IMG/VR virus record: IMGVR_UViG_3300010373_000121
Span: 1-25,839 of that record
DNA: 25,839 nt
Reading direction: 5' to 3' (one strand)
Source: a virus
Every line of letters begins with the position of its first letter. Positions within the stretch are counted from its first letter, which is position 1. The position numbers and the translations under genes are program-made. Below, one piece after another: positions 1 to 5,956 of this stretch. The notes below the pieces were generated by a model, which searched no databases, was not told the DNA's origin, and worked only from the letters and a program-made list of their open reading frames with translations.

Positions 1-1
1 C

Positions 2-361
2 GAAGATATTGGCTGGCAAGGACTTTCCCCATTAGCGGTTTTGATGACATACCACGGACCATCCCCTCAGGGTCTGAATCCGCGCGGCAATAAAGATCGC
101 ACTCCCGCGGATGATGTGCAGGACGCATATTTGGCCCTGATGAGTCAGTCGCAAGGATGGATGCCCTCTCAAATCCTTCGGCTTGAATACACATGTCCGG
201 GTCAGCCGGTTGAGTCAAAACTTCAGAAGCTGAGGCGTATCGGCGAGAATGTGGGCCGTGTTCGCTACTATCAGCATCTTCGCATTGCCAGGGTTCATGT
301 AGCTGGGTGGATACACCTACCGTTTAGTGATGGCGAAATTGATGAAGAAAAAGCGGCATAG
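2..361 (+). CDS. Unidentified protein just upstream of the late genes, probably 5'-truncated by the window edge
   Basis: The frame is open from base 2 to a TAG at 359-361. In-window starts exist (TTG 41, ATG 44, giving about 105 residues), but neither has a convincing ribosome binding site, and the residues before them (GWQGLSPLAVLM) read like normal protein. The gene therefore probably begins upstream. The product is basic and mixed in character, with a C-terminal stretch around RRIGENVGRVRYYQHLRIAR and an acidic tail; no membrane segment or catalytic motif is visible. I do not recognise the family. It lies directly before a terminator and the late genes, where lambdoid phages keep an antiterminator, so a late-transcription role is possible. 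That rests on position alone. Confidence 0.55.
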   Translation, partial: EDIGWQGLSPLAVLMTYHGPSPQGLNPRGNKDRTPADDVQDAYLALMSQSQGWMPSQILRLEYTCPGQPVESKLQKLRRIGENVGRVRYYQHLRIARVHVAGWIHLPFSDGEIDEEKAA

Positions 362-421
362 ATGGCTTGTGTAATTACAAAATCTCTATAAAACTTGCCT
401 CAGTGAAAGTTGACACTAATT

Positions 422-449
422 AAAGCCCTGGCCCAGCGCCGGGGCTTTT
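422..449 (+). terminator. Intrinsic terminator before the tRNA and late genes
   Basis: A 10-bp stem (422-431 with 439-448, one G-T wobble) encloses a 7-nt loop and ends in a TTTT run. It follows the first gene by about 60 bases and precedes the tRNA by 5, so transcripts entering the late genes from upstream must pass it or start after it. Confidence 0.75.
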
Positions 450-454
450 CGTTT

Positions 455-526
455 GCGAGTCTGGTCTAACGGCATGACGCAACCCTTCCAAGGTTGTAGG
501 TGCGGGTTCGAATCCCGCGACTCGCT
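455..526 (+). tRNA. tRNA-Gly (anticodon TCC)
   Basis: A complete 72-nt cloverleaf can be drawn. The 7-bp acceptor stem pairs GCGAGTC with GACTCGC, with T526 as discriminator. A 3-bp D stem is followed by a 5-bp anticodon stem (CAACC/GGTTG) around the loop CTTCCAA, whose anticodon TCC is at 487-489. A 5-bp T stem (GCGGG/CCCGC) encloses TTCGAAT. The 3' CCA is not encoded. It would read GGA glycine codons. Its place between phage genes and the absence of an integrase nearby suggest a phage translation helper rather than an attachment site. Confidence 0.93.
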
Positions 527-541
527 CATCCAGGAATCAAC

Positions 542-769
542 ATGGCACAGACCAAGCTCGGTAGCTTCGTCGAAGCATGGGCGAACATTTTTGTGGGGTT
601 CGCCATAAACTTCGCGGCTAACATGTTGATCCTTCCGCATTTTGGCTTTACAAGCCTGAATGCAGCAAAGGCTTTTAATATCGGTTTGGTGTTCACTGCT
701 ATCAGCTTGGCGCGAAGTTACGTTTTGCGCCGCTGGTTCAACGGCTTGCGCATTGGTAATGCCAAATGA
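542..769 (+). CDS. Small two-helix inner membrane protein, DUF7220-like
   Basis: The 75-residue product has two hydrophobic stretches, about residues 14-32 and 42-60. The second runs into RSYVLRRWFNGL, the ending I associate with the DUF7220 family of short phage membrane proteins. The ATG at 542 follows CAGGA at suitable spacing; a longer in-frame start lies inside the tRNA gene and is rejected. The stop overlaps the next gene by 4 bases (ATGA). Its function is unknown. It is separated from the lysis genes by the nucleotide-metabolism genes, so a holin role is not favoured, though two-helix topology does not exclude it. Confidence 0.75.
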   Translation: MAQTKLGSFVEAWANIFVGFAINFAANMLILPHFGFTSLNAAKAFNIGLVFTAISLARSYVLRRWFNGLRIGNAK

Positions 770-1194
770 CGGCCGGCTCACTTCCGGATGATGCCGAAGC
801 GCGTAATCGCATCCCTCTAGCCGATGGATTGCTGTATTACTTCCCCAATGCGTTGGCAGCTGTTGCGGAAGTGAGCCGGATAGGTAACGAACAGCATAAT
901 CCTGGGCAGCCGATGCATTGGGCGCGCGGTAAATCGACCGATCACGCCAACAAGATCATGCGTCATTTGGTCGATGCTGGACAAAAAGATGGTAAGGGCG
1001 TTCGCCATTCCGCCTATCTTGCTTGGCGGGCACTAGCCCTACTCCAGGAGGAGATCGAGCAGGAAGAAGGCGCTCCGTTACCGCGTAACGCCAAGCTCAA
1101 CCCACCGGTTGAATCTGCGCGAATCAACCCGGAGGTTGAGAGGCGGCATCCGATGCATGCTGAAGTGCTTCGCGCGGATCTGATCCGTAACTGA
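766..1194 (+). CDS. dATP/dGTP diphosphohydrolase-like protein (MazZ/DUF5664 family)
   Basis: The 142-residue product carries the family core at about residues 19-98: LLYYFPNALAAVAEVSRIGN, then EQHNPGQPMHWARGKSTDH, RHL, and HSAYLAWRALALLQ. E35, E42, D59, H67 and H81 are likely metal or substrate residues. The family belongs to the all-alpha NTP pyrophosphatases and includes MazZ of phages with 2-aminoadenine DNA, which converts dGTP (and dATP) to monophosphates. No PurZ-like gene is in the window, so base replacement cannot be claimed; nucleotide-pool adjustment is the safer reading. The gene overlaps its upstream neighbour by 4 bases and ends 1 base before the phosphoesterase. Confidence 0.8.
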   Translation: MTAGSLPDDAEARNRIPLADGLLYYFPNALAAVAEVSRIGNEQHNPGQPMHWARGKSTDHANKIMRHLVDAGQKDGKGVRHSAYLAWRALALLQEEIEQEEGAPLPRNAKLNPPVESARINPEVERRHPMHAEVLRADLIRN

Positions 1195-1195
1195 C

Positions 1196-2782
1196 GTGAA
1201 GACGCTTCGCCATATCATCCTGCCTGACACGCAGGTGAAACCAGGAGTGCCGCTCGATCATCTGGATTGGGTGGGGCAGGCAGTTCAGGACTATAAGCCG
1301 GACGTAGTTGTCCATCTGGGCGACCATTGGGATTTCCCCTCGCTTTCGGGGCACGCAGTACCGGGCGCCGCGCAGCTGGAAGGTAAGCGCTTCGAAGATG
1401 ACCTAGAGGCCGGCAACGAAGCCATGCGCCGGCTGACGAAGGCGATGGGCTCCTTCAAGGGTCGCAAGGTCATCCTGCGCGGCAACCATGAATACCGCAT
1501 GGACCGCGCACTGGACGCGAATCCGAAATGGATGGGGGCGATCGGCTATCACCTCTTCGCCGATCGCCCCTTGGGTTGGGAGGTGGTGGATTACTTCATG
1601 GGCTCACCGCAGCCCATCGTGATCAATGGTGTGACCTACGCCCACTACTTCGCCAACCCGAATACGGGCAAGCCCATTGGCGGGACGATCACTAATCGTT
1701 TAGCCAAGATCGGCACGACCTTTGTTCAGGGTCATGTGCAGGGATTGCTGCAGGGCAACGTTCAATACGCCACGGGTGTCATGCGACACGGCATCGTCGC
1801 CGGAAGTTGCCTTACACCAGATCACAGGGTACTAACTGCGGATCTTCGATATGTACCGCTTGGCTCCGTTTGTACGGGCGATAAGCTGGTTAGTTTCGAT
1901 GAGCAGTTGGGCGAAGACGGAAAACGTTCACGGCGCTACAAAACCGGAACTGTTGAAGCTGTAAAGCGAGACATTGATGATGTTTTTGCTGTAACGCTAT
2001 CCAGCGGAAAGGTTTTTAAGGTTACTGGCGATCATCTTTGGCTTGCTCGAAAGGCCGGAACTACCACACAGTGGTTGCGTACAGATCAAATGCAGGCAAG
2101 GAATGCCAAAGGCGCGACGCATGTCCCAATTTTGTTCGATGAATGGGAGCAGGCATCGTCGTTTGATTGTGGATGGCTATCAGGGCTGTATGACGGTGAG
2201 GGAAGTTTGTATGCCCGCACGACTACCGGAGGCAATGTCATGCAGCTTACTTTGGCGCAGAAGCTTGGGGCAGTGTTAGATCGCGCCAGGGAAATACTCG
2301 CAACACTCAGCCATCCAAGTACATGTGACGTTAATCAGCGTGGTGTAGCCGGCCTTCGTATTCGCGGCGGTCGTCGCGAGATAGCTAGACTGCTTGGTAT
2401 TCTGAGACCCATCAGGCTTCTTGCGAAATTCCAGCCTGAGTTGTTGGCTCGCATGAATATTTCGCAATGGGATGCGATAGAAAAAATCGAGCCGATCGGT
2501 CGCCGAGAAATTGTCCGCATCGCGATTGATGCCAAAACAATGGTTGTGGAAGGCTATGGCCATCACAACTGCTACCTGCATGACGAGGAATACAAAGGGT
2601 CGGCTAATACTCATTGGCGCGGCATTGTCGTGCTGAATGAGGTGCGCGGCGGGACGTTCTGTGAAATGCCCCTGACCCTTGATTATCTGTGTCGCAAGTA
2701 TGAGCGGCGCAGTCTGTCGTCCTTCCTGCGACGGAAGTACAAGAACGCTGAGCACCGATTCACCTTGGCGAGGACAGCATGA
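1196..2782 (+). CDS. Calcineurin-like metallophosphoesterase precursor interrupted by an intein
   Basis: The 528-residue precursor consists of an N-extein (1-204), an intein (205-458) and a C-extein (459-528). Removing the intein leaves a 274-residue phage metallophosphoesterase. Visible motifs are PDTQ (D11, with Q replacing the usual H), GDHWD (42-46), GNHE (96-99), H150 and GHVQ (179-182). The spliced join AGS-CYLHDEEYKG restores a block I recognise as continuous in related phage phosphoesterases. The start is GTG at 1196, one base after the previous stop; the ATGA at the end overlaps the next gene. The substrate is unknown. Adjacency to a dNTP hydrolase suggests nucleotide or nucleic-acid phosphate chemistry, by inference only. 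Confidence 0.9.
   Translation: MKTLRHIILPDTQVKPGVPLDHLDWVGQAVQDYKPDVVVHLGDHWDFPSLSGHAVPGAAQLEGKRFEDDLEAGNEAMRRLTKAMGSFKGRKVILRGNHEYRMDRALDANPKWMGAIGYHLFADRPLGWEVVDYFMGSPQPIVINGVTYAHYFANPNTGKPIGGTITNRLAKIGTTFVQGHVQGLLQGNVQYATGVMRHGIVAGSCLTPDHRVLTADLRYVPLGSVCTGDKLVSFDEQLGEDGKRSRRYKTGTVEAVKRDIDDVFAVTLSSGKVFKVTGDHLWLARKAGTTTQWLRTDQMQARNAKGATHVPILFDEWEQASSFDCGWLSGLYDGEGSLYARTTTGGNVMQLTLAQKLGAVLDRAREILATLSHPSTCDVNQRGVAGLRIRGGRREIARLLGILRPIRLLAKFQPELLARMNISQWDAIEKIEPIGRREIVRIAIDAKTMVVEGYGHHNCYLHDEEYKGSANTHWRGIVVLNEVRGGTFCEMPLTLDYLCRKYERRSLSSFLRRKYKNAEHRFTLARTA
1808..2569 (+). other. Intein with LAGLIDADG-type endonuclease domain, inside the metallophosphoesterase
   Basis: The element encodes residues 205-458 of the precursor (254 aa). 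Its first residue is Cys205 in CLTPDHRVLT (block A). Block B has T277-G-D-H280. The endonuclease motif LSGLYDGEG (328-336) aligns with LAGLIDADG, with E335 in the last acidic position. The C-terminal block TMVVEGYGHHN ends in His457-Asn458, followed by Cys459 as the +1 nucleophile. All splicing residues (Cys1, TxxH, penultimate His, final Asn, Cys+1) are present, so it should self-splice. The DNA looks more AT-rich than the flanking exteins, consistent with separate acquisition. Only one LAGLIDADG motif is clear. Confidence 0.93.
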
Positions 2783-2985
2783 GCGACGAAGCCGAACGCG
2801 AAGCTGAGCCCGAAGTCCTTGGCGACGGCGACATCTACATCGAAGACATGCCGGATTTCCTGGAGAAGTTCGGCGCCATGGCTGTGCAGAACCGAGACGG
2901 GCAGTTATTTGTTCTCCTTGCAGAAACGCTGCAATGGAAAAGCGTCGAAACATCCGGTAGCCGGAAACCACGAGCCGTAAAATGA
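2779..2985 (+). CDS. Small acidic hypothetical protein
   Basis: The 68-residue product has a strongly acidic N-terminal half (MSDEAEREAEPEVLGDGD) and a basic tail (SGSRKPRAVK). The middle, about residues 18-54, could fold as a small alpha/beta unit. It overlaps both neighbours by 4 bases (ATGA before, ATGA after), so it is probably translated by coupling between the phosphoesterase and the endolysin. No membrane segment, motif or known family is visible, and its function is unknown. Confidence 0.65.
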   Translation: MSDEAEREAEPEVLGDGDIYIEDMPDFLEKFGAMAVQNRDGQLFVLLAETLQWKSVETSGSRKPRAVK

Positions 2986-3443
2986 TGCAACCAAGCAAAG
3001 ACGCCATTGACCTAGTCAAGGCGAGCGAGGGCTTGCGCCTGGATGCTTATCAGGACGATGGTGGCACTTGGACCATCGGGTGGGGCCATACGGATGGCGT
3101 CCACGAAGGCATGCGCATCACGGAGCAGCAGGCAGAGGAGTTCCTCGCCGCTGACCTCGCGACCGCTGGGCGTTGGGTGTCGATCCTAGTCAAGGTGCCG
3201 CTGACGCAGCCACAGTTCGATGCACTGATAGACTTCGTGTTCAACGAAGGGCAGGAGCATTTGCGCACATCGACACTGCTTCGCCTGCTTAATGCTGGCC
3301 AAGTGCAAGCCGCTGCGGCGCAATTCAAGTACTGGAACATCGCTGCTGGCCAAGTCGAACAAGGTCTCGTCAAGCGTCGTGCGGCAGAAGCTGTGCTGTT
3401 TTTGTCCAAGCCATCCGTGAATACCGTAAGGGTTGATGCATGA
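2982..3443 (+). CDS. Endolysin, GH24 (T4-type) lysozyme
   Basis: The 153-residue product matches the T4 lysozyme fold family. E16 in SEGLRL, D25 and T31 have the same spacing as the T4 triad E11-D20-T26, and the TIGWGH block follows. It should cleave the glycan bond between N-acetylmuramic acid and N-acetylglucosamine in peptidoglycan. No signal peptide or signal-arrest-release helix is seen, so release into the periplasm should depend on a holin, for which a candidate lies just downstream. It overlaps both neighbours by 4 bases and is the first gene of the lysis cassette. Confidence 0.93.
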   Translation: MMQPSKDAIDLVKASEGLRLDAYQDDGGTWTIGWGHTDGVHEGMRITEQQAEEFLAADLATAGRWVSILVKVPLTQPQFDALIDFVFNEGQEHLRTSTLLRLLNAGQVQAAAAQFKYWNIAAGQVEQGLVKRRAAEAVLFLSKPSVNTVRVDA

Positions 3444-3661
3444 GCACAGGTGATTGGATTGCCCTTGCCGCGCTCATCATTCCAAGCGTCGGCGGCTTTG
3501 CTGGCCTGCTGAAATGGTTCGGCAACCATTCCGAGCGACTGCGCACGGCTGAGGTGCGTATCGATCACCTGACCCAGCGCCAGAGCGACGACACGGCATG
3601 GATCCGCAACACATTGCAGCGGATCGAAGACAAGCTCGATCGGAAGGTTGACCGGGTATGA
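3440..3661 (+). CDS. Membrane-anchored coiled-coil protein of the lysis cassette
   Basis: The 73-residue product has one N-terminal hydrophobic segment (about residues 5-26) followed by a charged, heptad-like region to the C-terminus (HSERLRTAEVRIDHLTQRQ, then RIEDKLDRKVDRV). This topology fits either an XhlA-like holin partner or a short inner-membrane spanin subunit. It overlaps the endolysin and the holin candidate by 4 bases each. With a lipoprotein two genes downstream, it is the best i-spanin candidate in the window, although it is short for a spanin that must cross the periplasm. Confidence 0.7.
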   Translation: MSTGDWIALAALIIPSVGGFAGLLKWFGNHSERLRTAEVRIDHLTQRQSDDTAWIRNTLQRIEDKLDRKVDRV

Positions 3662-3942
3662 AGATCACGCTTGCCACGCTTGACCTAATCATTCGCATAG
3701 CGGCGAAGTTCAACGAGAAATCCAGCATATGGGCCTATTTGGTCGCCTTCGCTGGACAGTTCCTTGCCGCCAAGTATCAGGCCGATGTCCATATGGGGAT
3801 TTCAATTGCCTCCATGGGGGCTGGCGCCGTCCTATGGCTGCTCAGCGATGAGCAAGTGCGATTCCTGCTCACCGGGCAGAAGCAGACGCCATTGCCGCCA
3901 GTGCACACGCCGGCTGATATCGAACCCACCACCAAAGGGTAA
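3658..3942 (+). CDS. Putative holin
   Basis: The 94-residue product has two hydrophobic segments, about residues 23-39 (SSIWAYLVAFAGQFLAA) and 46-62 (MGISIASMGAGAVLWLL). A positively charged amphipathic N-terminus precedes them, and a proline-rich hydrophilic tail follows. Size, topology and position after the endolysin fit a class II holin that forms inner-membrane lesions to release the lysozyme. It starts within the preceding gene (ATGA). I do not recognise a specific holin family, so the call rests on topology and neighbours. Confidence 0.7.
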   Translation: MKITLATLDLIIRIAAKFNEKSSIWAYLVAFAGQFLAAKYQADVHMGISIASMGAGAVLWLLSDEQVRFLLTGQKQTPLPPVHTPADIEPTTKG

Positions 3943-3946
3943 TCCC

Positions 3947-4447
3947 ATGAAATTCCTCAAAGCACTGGCTGCCACGCTGGTGGTGGTACTTATTGGCTTG
4001 GGCGTATGCGCCTCTCTATCCGGATGCGGCGTCAAGCCTCAGCCGCTTACACCGAAGCAGATCGCCACCATCGCGTGCCCGCAGCTGGACTTGGTGCATA
4101 CGCAGCTGTCCGTGCTCAATGCCACGCTGGAGGCCAACCCCGCTACAGCAGCCATCGGTGCCAAGGCTGATGCGGATCTCGCCATCGCCCATACCGTAGT
4201 GACGAAGGTCTGCAAGGGTGCGCAAGCCGCTCCAACCGTGGATGCATCCAGCATCCAAGCGTTGATCCAGACCGGATTGCCGGCGCTCAGTTACTTGGCT
4301 GGATCGCTTCCGATACCTCCGGCGCAACAGGCGCAGGTACAGGCGGCATTAGTGATTGCTGAGACTGCGGCTGGTGTCGTTGGCGTGGTCGAGGTACAGG
4401 TCGCGGCTGCAAAGGCTGCCCCAGCGAATGCATCGAGTTCCCACTGA
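3947..4447 (+). CDS. Alanine-rich lipoprotein of the lysis cassette, possible o-spanin
   Basis: The start at ATG 3947 is chosen over a longer in-frame ORF because it gives a lipoprotein signal: basic MKFLK, a hydrophobic core, then the lipobox LSGC with Cys27 as the lipidation site. The 166-residue product continues as an Ala/Val/Gln-rich, probably helical domain with two further cysteines (in IACPQ and KVCKG). It should be anchored in the outer membrane facing the periplasm. Lysis-region lipoproteins in Gram-negative phages are usually outer-membrane spanin subunits (Rz1). This one is much longer than Rz1 and not proline-rich, so the spanin role is inferred. It starts 4 bases after the holin candidate's stop. 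Confidence 0.75.
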   Translation: MKFLKALAATLVVVLIGLGVCASLSGCGVKPQPLTPKQIATIACPQLDLVHTQLSVLNATLEANPATAAIGAKADADLAIAHTVVTKVCKGAQAAPTVDASSIQALIQTGLPALSYLAGSLPIPPAQQAQVQAALVIAETAAGVVGVVEVQVAAAKAAPANASSSH

Positions 4448-4515
4448 TGGGCAGCAATAGCAAGGGCGGTATCGATCGCGATGGCCTGATCGACAACGAC
4501 ACACAGGGCGGCTAA
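4447..4515 (+). CDS. Possible 22-residue micro-ORF between the lipoprotein and lipase genes
   Basis: An ATG at 4447 overlaps the lipoprotein stop (TGATG) and is open for 22 codons to TAA at 4513-4515. The lipase ATG follows immediately at 4516. The peptide is hydrophilic (MGSNSKGGIDRDGLIDNDTQ and two glycines). It may simply be a coupling ORF that carries ribosomes to the lipase start. No family is recognised, and it could be chance. Confidence 0.3.
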   Translation: MGSNSKGGIDRDGLIDNDTQGG

Positions 4516-5085
4516 ATGGCTCCCATCGACTACGCCGTCCTGGCGAAGCGCGCTTATACGGACGCGCCAACGATCGGGAAGGCGGATAGCGCCTCGCGGA
4601 TGCATGTGTACGGCGACGTGCATGTGTTTCGGGGTAGCGATGACATTGCATCGTTCCTTGCCGACGCGAATTGCTCGACAACTGACGTGCATGGCCTAGG
4701 TAAGGTCCATGCCGGCTTCTATGGCGCTTTGGCCGCAATATTGCCGGCTTGTCTTGCAATGCCGATGCCGTCGGCGGTTGCTGGACACAGTCTTGGTGCG
4801 GCCATGGCGATACTGTACGCAGCAGTGTTGTCTCAAATCGGCGCGCCGGTTCCTGTCTATGCGTTCGAGCCGCCGCGGTTGTGCTGTGATAACACTCTGC
4901 ATGAGCTTTTGGCGGCCAAGCGTGTGCCGTTCTATGCGACGCGAAATGGCCGCGATTTGGTGACTCAGGTGCCACTAGGCATGACGTTGCCTGGATCGTT
5001 GACGCAGATCGGTAAGGCAGTGTTGCCGTTCGACAACATCGAAGACCACAGTATCGACCGGGTTATTGAAGCCCTGGCGGCATGA
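4516..5085 (+). CDS. Class 3 lipase-like alpha/beta hydrolase
   Basis: The 189-residue product shows the lipase class 3 layout. VHAGFYGAL lies at 64-72, the nucleophile elbow AGHSLGAA contains Ser92, FEPPR is at 117-121, NGRDLVTQVP contains Asp147, and His178 lies in DHSID near the C-terminus. Ser92-Asp147-His178 is a plausible catalytic triad. There is no signal peptide. The expected activity is hydrolysis of acyl esters in glycerolipids or phospholipids. It sits between the lysis genes and the terminase genes and has no place in standard virion assembly, so it may aid envelope disruption or alter host lipids. Its start directly follows the micro-ORF stop. Confidence 0.82.
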   Translation: MAPIDYAVLAKRAYTDAPTIGKADSASRMHVYGDVHVFRGSDDIASFLADANCSTTDVHGLGKVHAGFYGALAAILPACLAMPMPSAVAGHSLGAAMAILYAAVLSQIGAPVPVYAFEPPRLCCDNTLHELLAAKRVPFYATRNGRDLVTQVPLGMTLPGSLTQIGKAVLPFDNIEDHSIDRVIEALAA

Positions 5086-5088
5086 GCT

Positions 5089-5184
5089 ATGGAAATCATC
5101 CTGCGCGCCTTGTGGGTATCCGCATGGGCCATACCGGTGGCAGGGGTATTCGGTCTGATTGGCTGGCTGGGTGGAGTGGCGTAG
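5089..5184 (+). CDS. Possible 31-residue hydrophobic micro-protein
   Basis: An ATG 3 bases after the lipase stop opens 31 codons to TAG at 5182-5184. The peptide is nearly all one membrane helix (RALWVSAWAIPVAGVFGLIG). A competing 40-codon ORF from 5082 is Gly/Arg-rich and less protein-like. It could be a small lysis-related membrane peptide. It is supported only by hydrophobicity and by filling the gap before the HNH gene. Confidence 0.4.
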   Translation: MEIILRALWVSAWAIPVAGVFGLIGWLGGVA

Positions 5185-5196
5185 GTGGAAGGGTAA

Positions 5197-5700
5197 ATGA
5201 CTGAAGAACACGTTGAGCACCGATTGCTCCATGACTTCGCCATTGACCCGGATCATGCCGATCGGACCGAGTCGGCGGAGTTCCGAGCCGCCAAGGCGCG
5301 CCTGAAGCAGGATGGGCATTACAGGTGCTACATCTGCGGAGCTACTGAGAATTTGCAGGTTCACCATCGCGCCTGCGAGTACATGTTCGCCCAAGTGGTG
5401 GACTACAACCTGCTCAAAGAGTTTTGCGAGGAGTGGGACATCTACGGGTACGGCAGGCTCCTGAAGGCCCAGCCAATCACAAGCCCGGATGATGTGCGCA
5501 ACCAGATGGTCCTGTGCCAGCCGCACCATACCGGTGTCAATCACCAAGATGGCGGCGGCGGCACGGGCATCCATTCCTGCAGCTTCCCGACATGGATAGC
5601 GCAGAAGGTGGCCTTGTCCGGCGCCAACCCAGTTCCGCAGGAAGGTGAGACATTCGCCCAGGCTGAAGCACGCATCAAGGCCCATGAACGGCAGGCATGA
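5197..5700 (+). CDS. HNH-type zinc-binding endonuclease-like protein
   Basis: The 167-residue product contains a CxxC knuckle (C44, C47 in CYICG), LQVHH (H56, H57) and CQPHHTG (C107, H110, H111). It also has a Gly-rich segment and GIHSCSFPTWIAQK, which recurs in phage HNH-like proteins. This pattern fits a zinc-stabilised HNH/beta-beta-alpha metal fold. HNH proteins beside terminase genes act with the terminase in genome packaging in several phages (HK97 gp74 is the model). The position, two genes before TerS, supports that role. A free-standing homing endonuclease is the alternative. Confidence 0.75.
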   Translation: MTEEHVEHRLLHDFAIDPDHADRTESAEFRAAKARLKQDGHYRCYICGATENLQVHHRACEYMFAQVVDYNLLKEFCEEWDIYGYGRLLKAQPITSPDDVRNQMVLCQPHHTGVNHQDGGGGTGIHSCSFPTWIAQKVALSGANPVPQEGETFAQAEARIKAHERQA

Positions 5701-5701
5701 T

Positions 5702-5944
5702 ATGGACGAGCGCACAGCCATCCTTAGCGAGCTGGAGCAATGCGGTGCCGATATCGTCCAGCACGCTTTTGCCCTTGAGAAGCTGTGCATCTTTCTGCGG
5801 GCCGATGGCGAGGGTTCGGTTAGGTGCATAGCACCCGACGTGGATCCGGCGTCTATTGCCCGCATTCTTTACGTAGCGGCAGACACCTACGCCTCTCATG
5901 CCGCTAAGCAGATACCGGCTAGCCAGATTAAGCGGATGCGCTGA
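5702..5944 (+). CDS. Hypothetical 80-residue protein upstream of the terminase
   Basis: The ATG at 5702 is preferred over upstream starts because GGCAGG lies at good spacing and the upstream codons overlap the HNH gene. The product, MDERTAILSELEQ onward, appears mostly helical, with two cysteines in its middle and ends basic (QIKRMR). No family is recognised. It lies 1 base after the HNH stop and 12 bases before TerS, so it is probably cotranscribed with the packaging genes. Confidence 0.6.
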   Translation: MDERTAILSELEQCGADIVQHAFALEKLCIFLRADGEGSVRCIAPDVDPASIARILYVAADTYASHAAKQIPASQIKRMR

Positions 5945-5956
5945 CGGTCGTGCGCA

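Noticed and set aside
410-415. TTGACA, a consensus -35 element before the terminator and tRNA
   Set aside because: No acceptable -10 lies 16-18 bases downstream; the terminator hairpin occupies that place.
455-526. tRNA gene as a prophage attachment site
   Set aside because: No integrase, direct repeat or host gene is nearby, and phage genes lie on both sides.
500-541. Longer start for the DUF7220-like protein
   Set aside because: The extension would lie within the tRNA gene; ATG 542 has a good ribosome site and gives the expected family start.
766-1194. Evidence for a 2-aminoadenine (Z) genome
   Set aside because: Only the MazZ-like gene is present; PurZ and DatZ would be needed and are not in the window.
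2276-3019. Long minus-strand ORF (247 codons) opposite the intein end and endolysin
   Set aside because: It lies antisense to well-supported genes, has Arg/Cys-rich low-quality sequence and shows no motif.
3993-4199. Alternate-frame Pro/Arg/Ser-rich ORF inside the lipoprotein gene, considered as an embedded Rz1
   Set aside because: It has no lipobox or hydrophobic signal at its N-terminus, and the host gene itself is the lipoprotein.
5082-5204. 40-codon ORF starting on the lipase stop (ATGA)
   Set aside because: Its Gly/Arg-rich product overlaps the HNH start and is less protein-like than the hydrophobic ORF at 5089.
4975-5865. Minus-strand ORF of 296 codons opposite the lipase end and HNH gene
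   Set aside because: The + strand HNH gene has clear metal-binding motifs; the antisense frame has no recognisable domain and is a GC-driven shadow.
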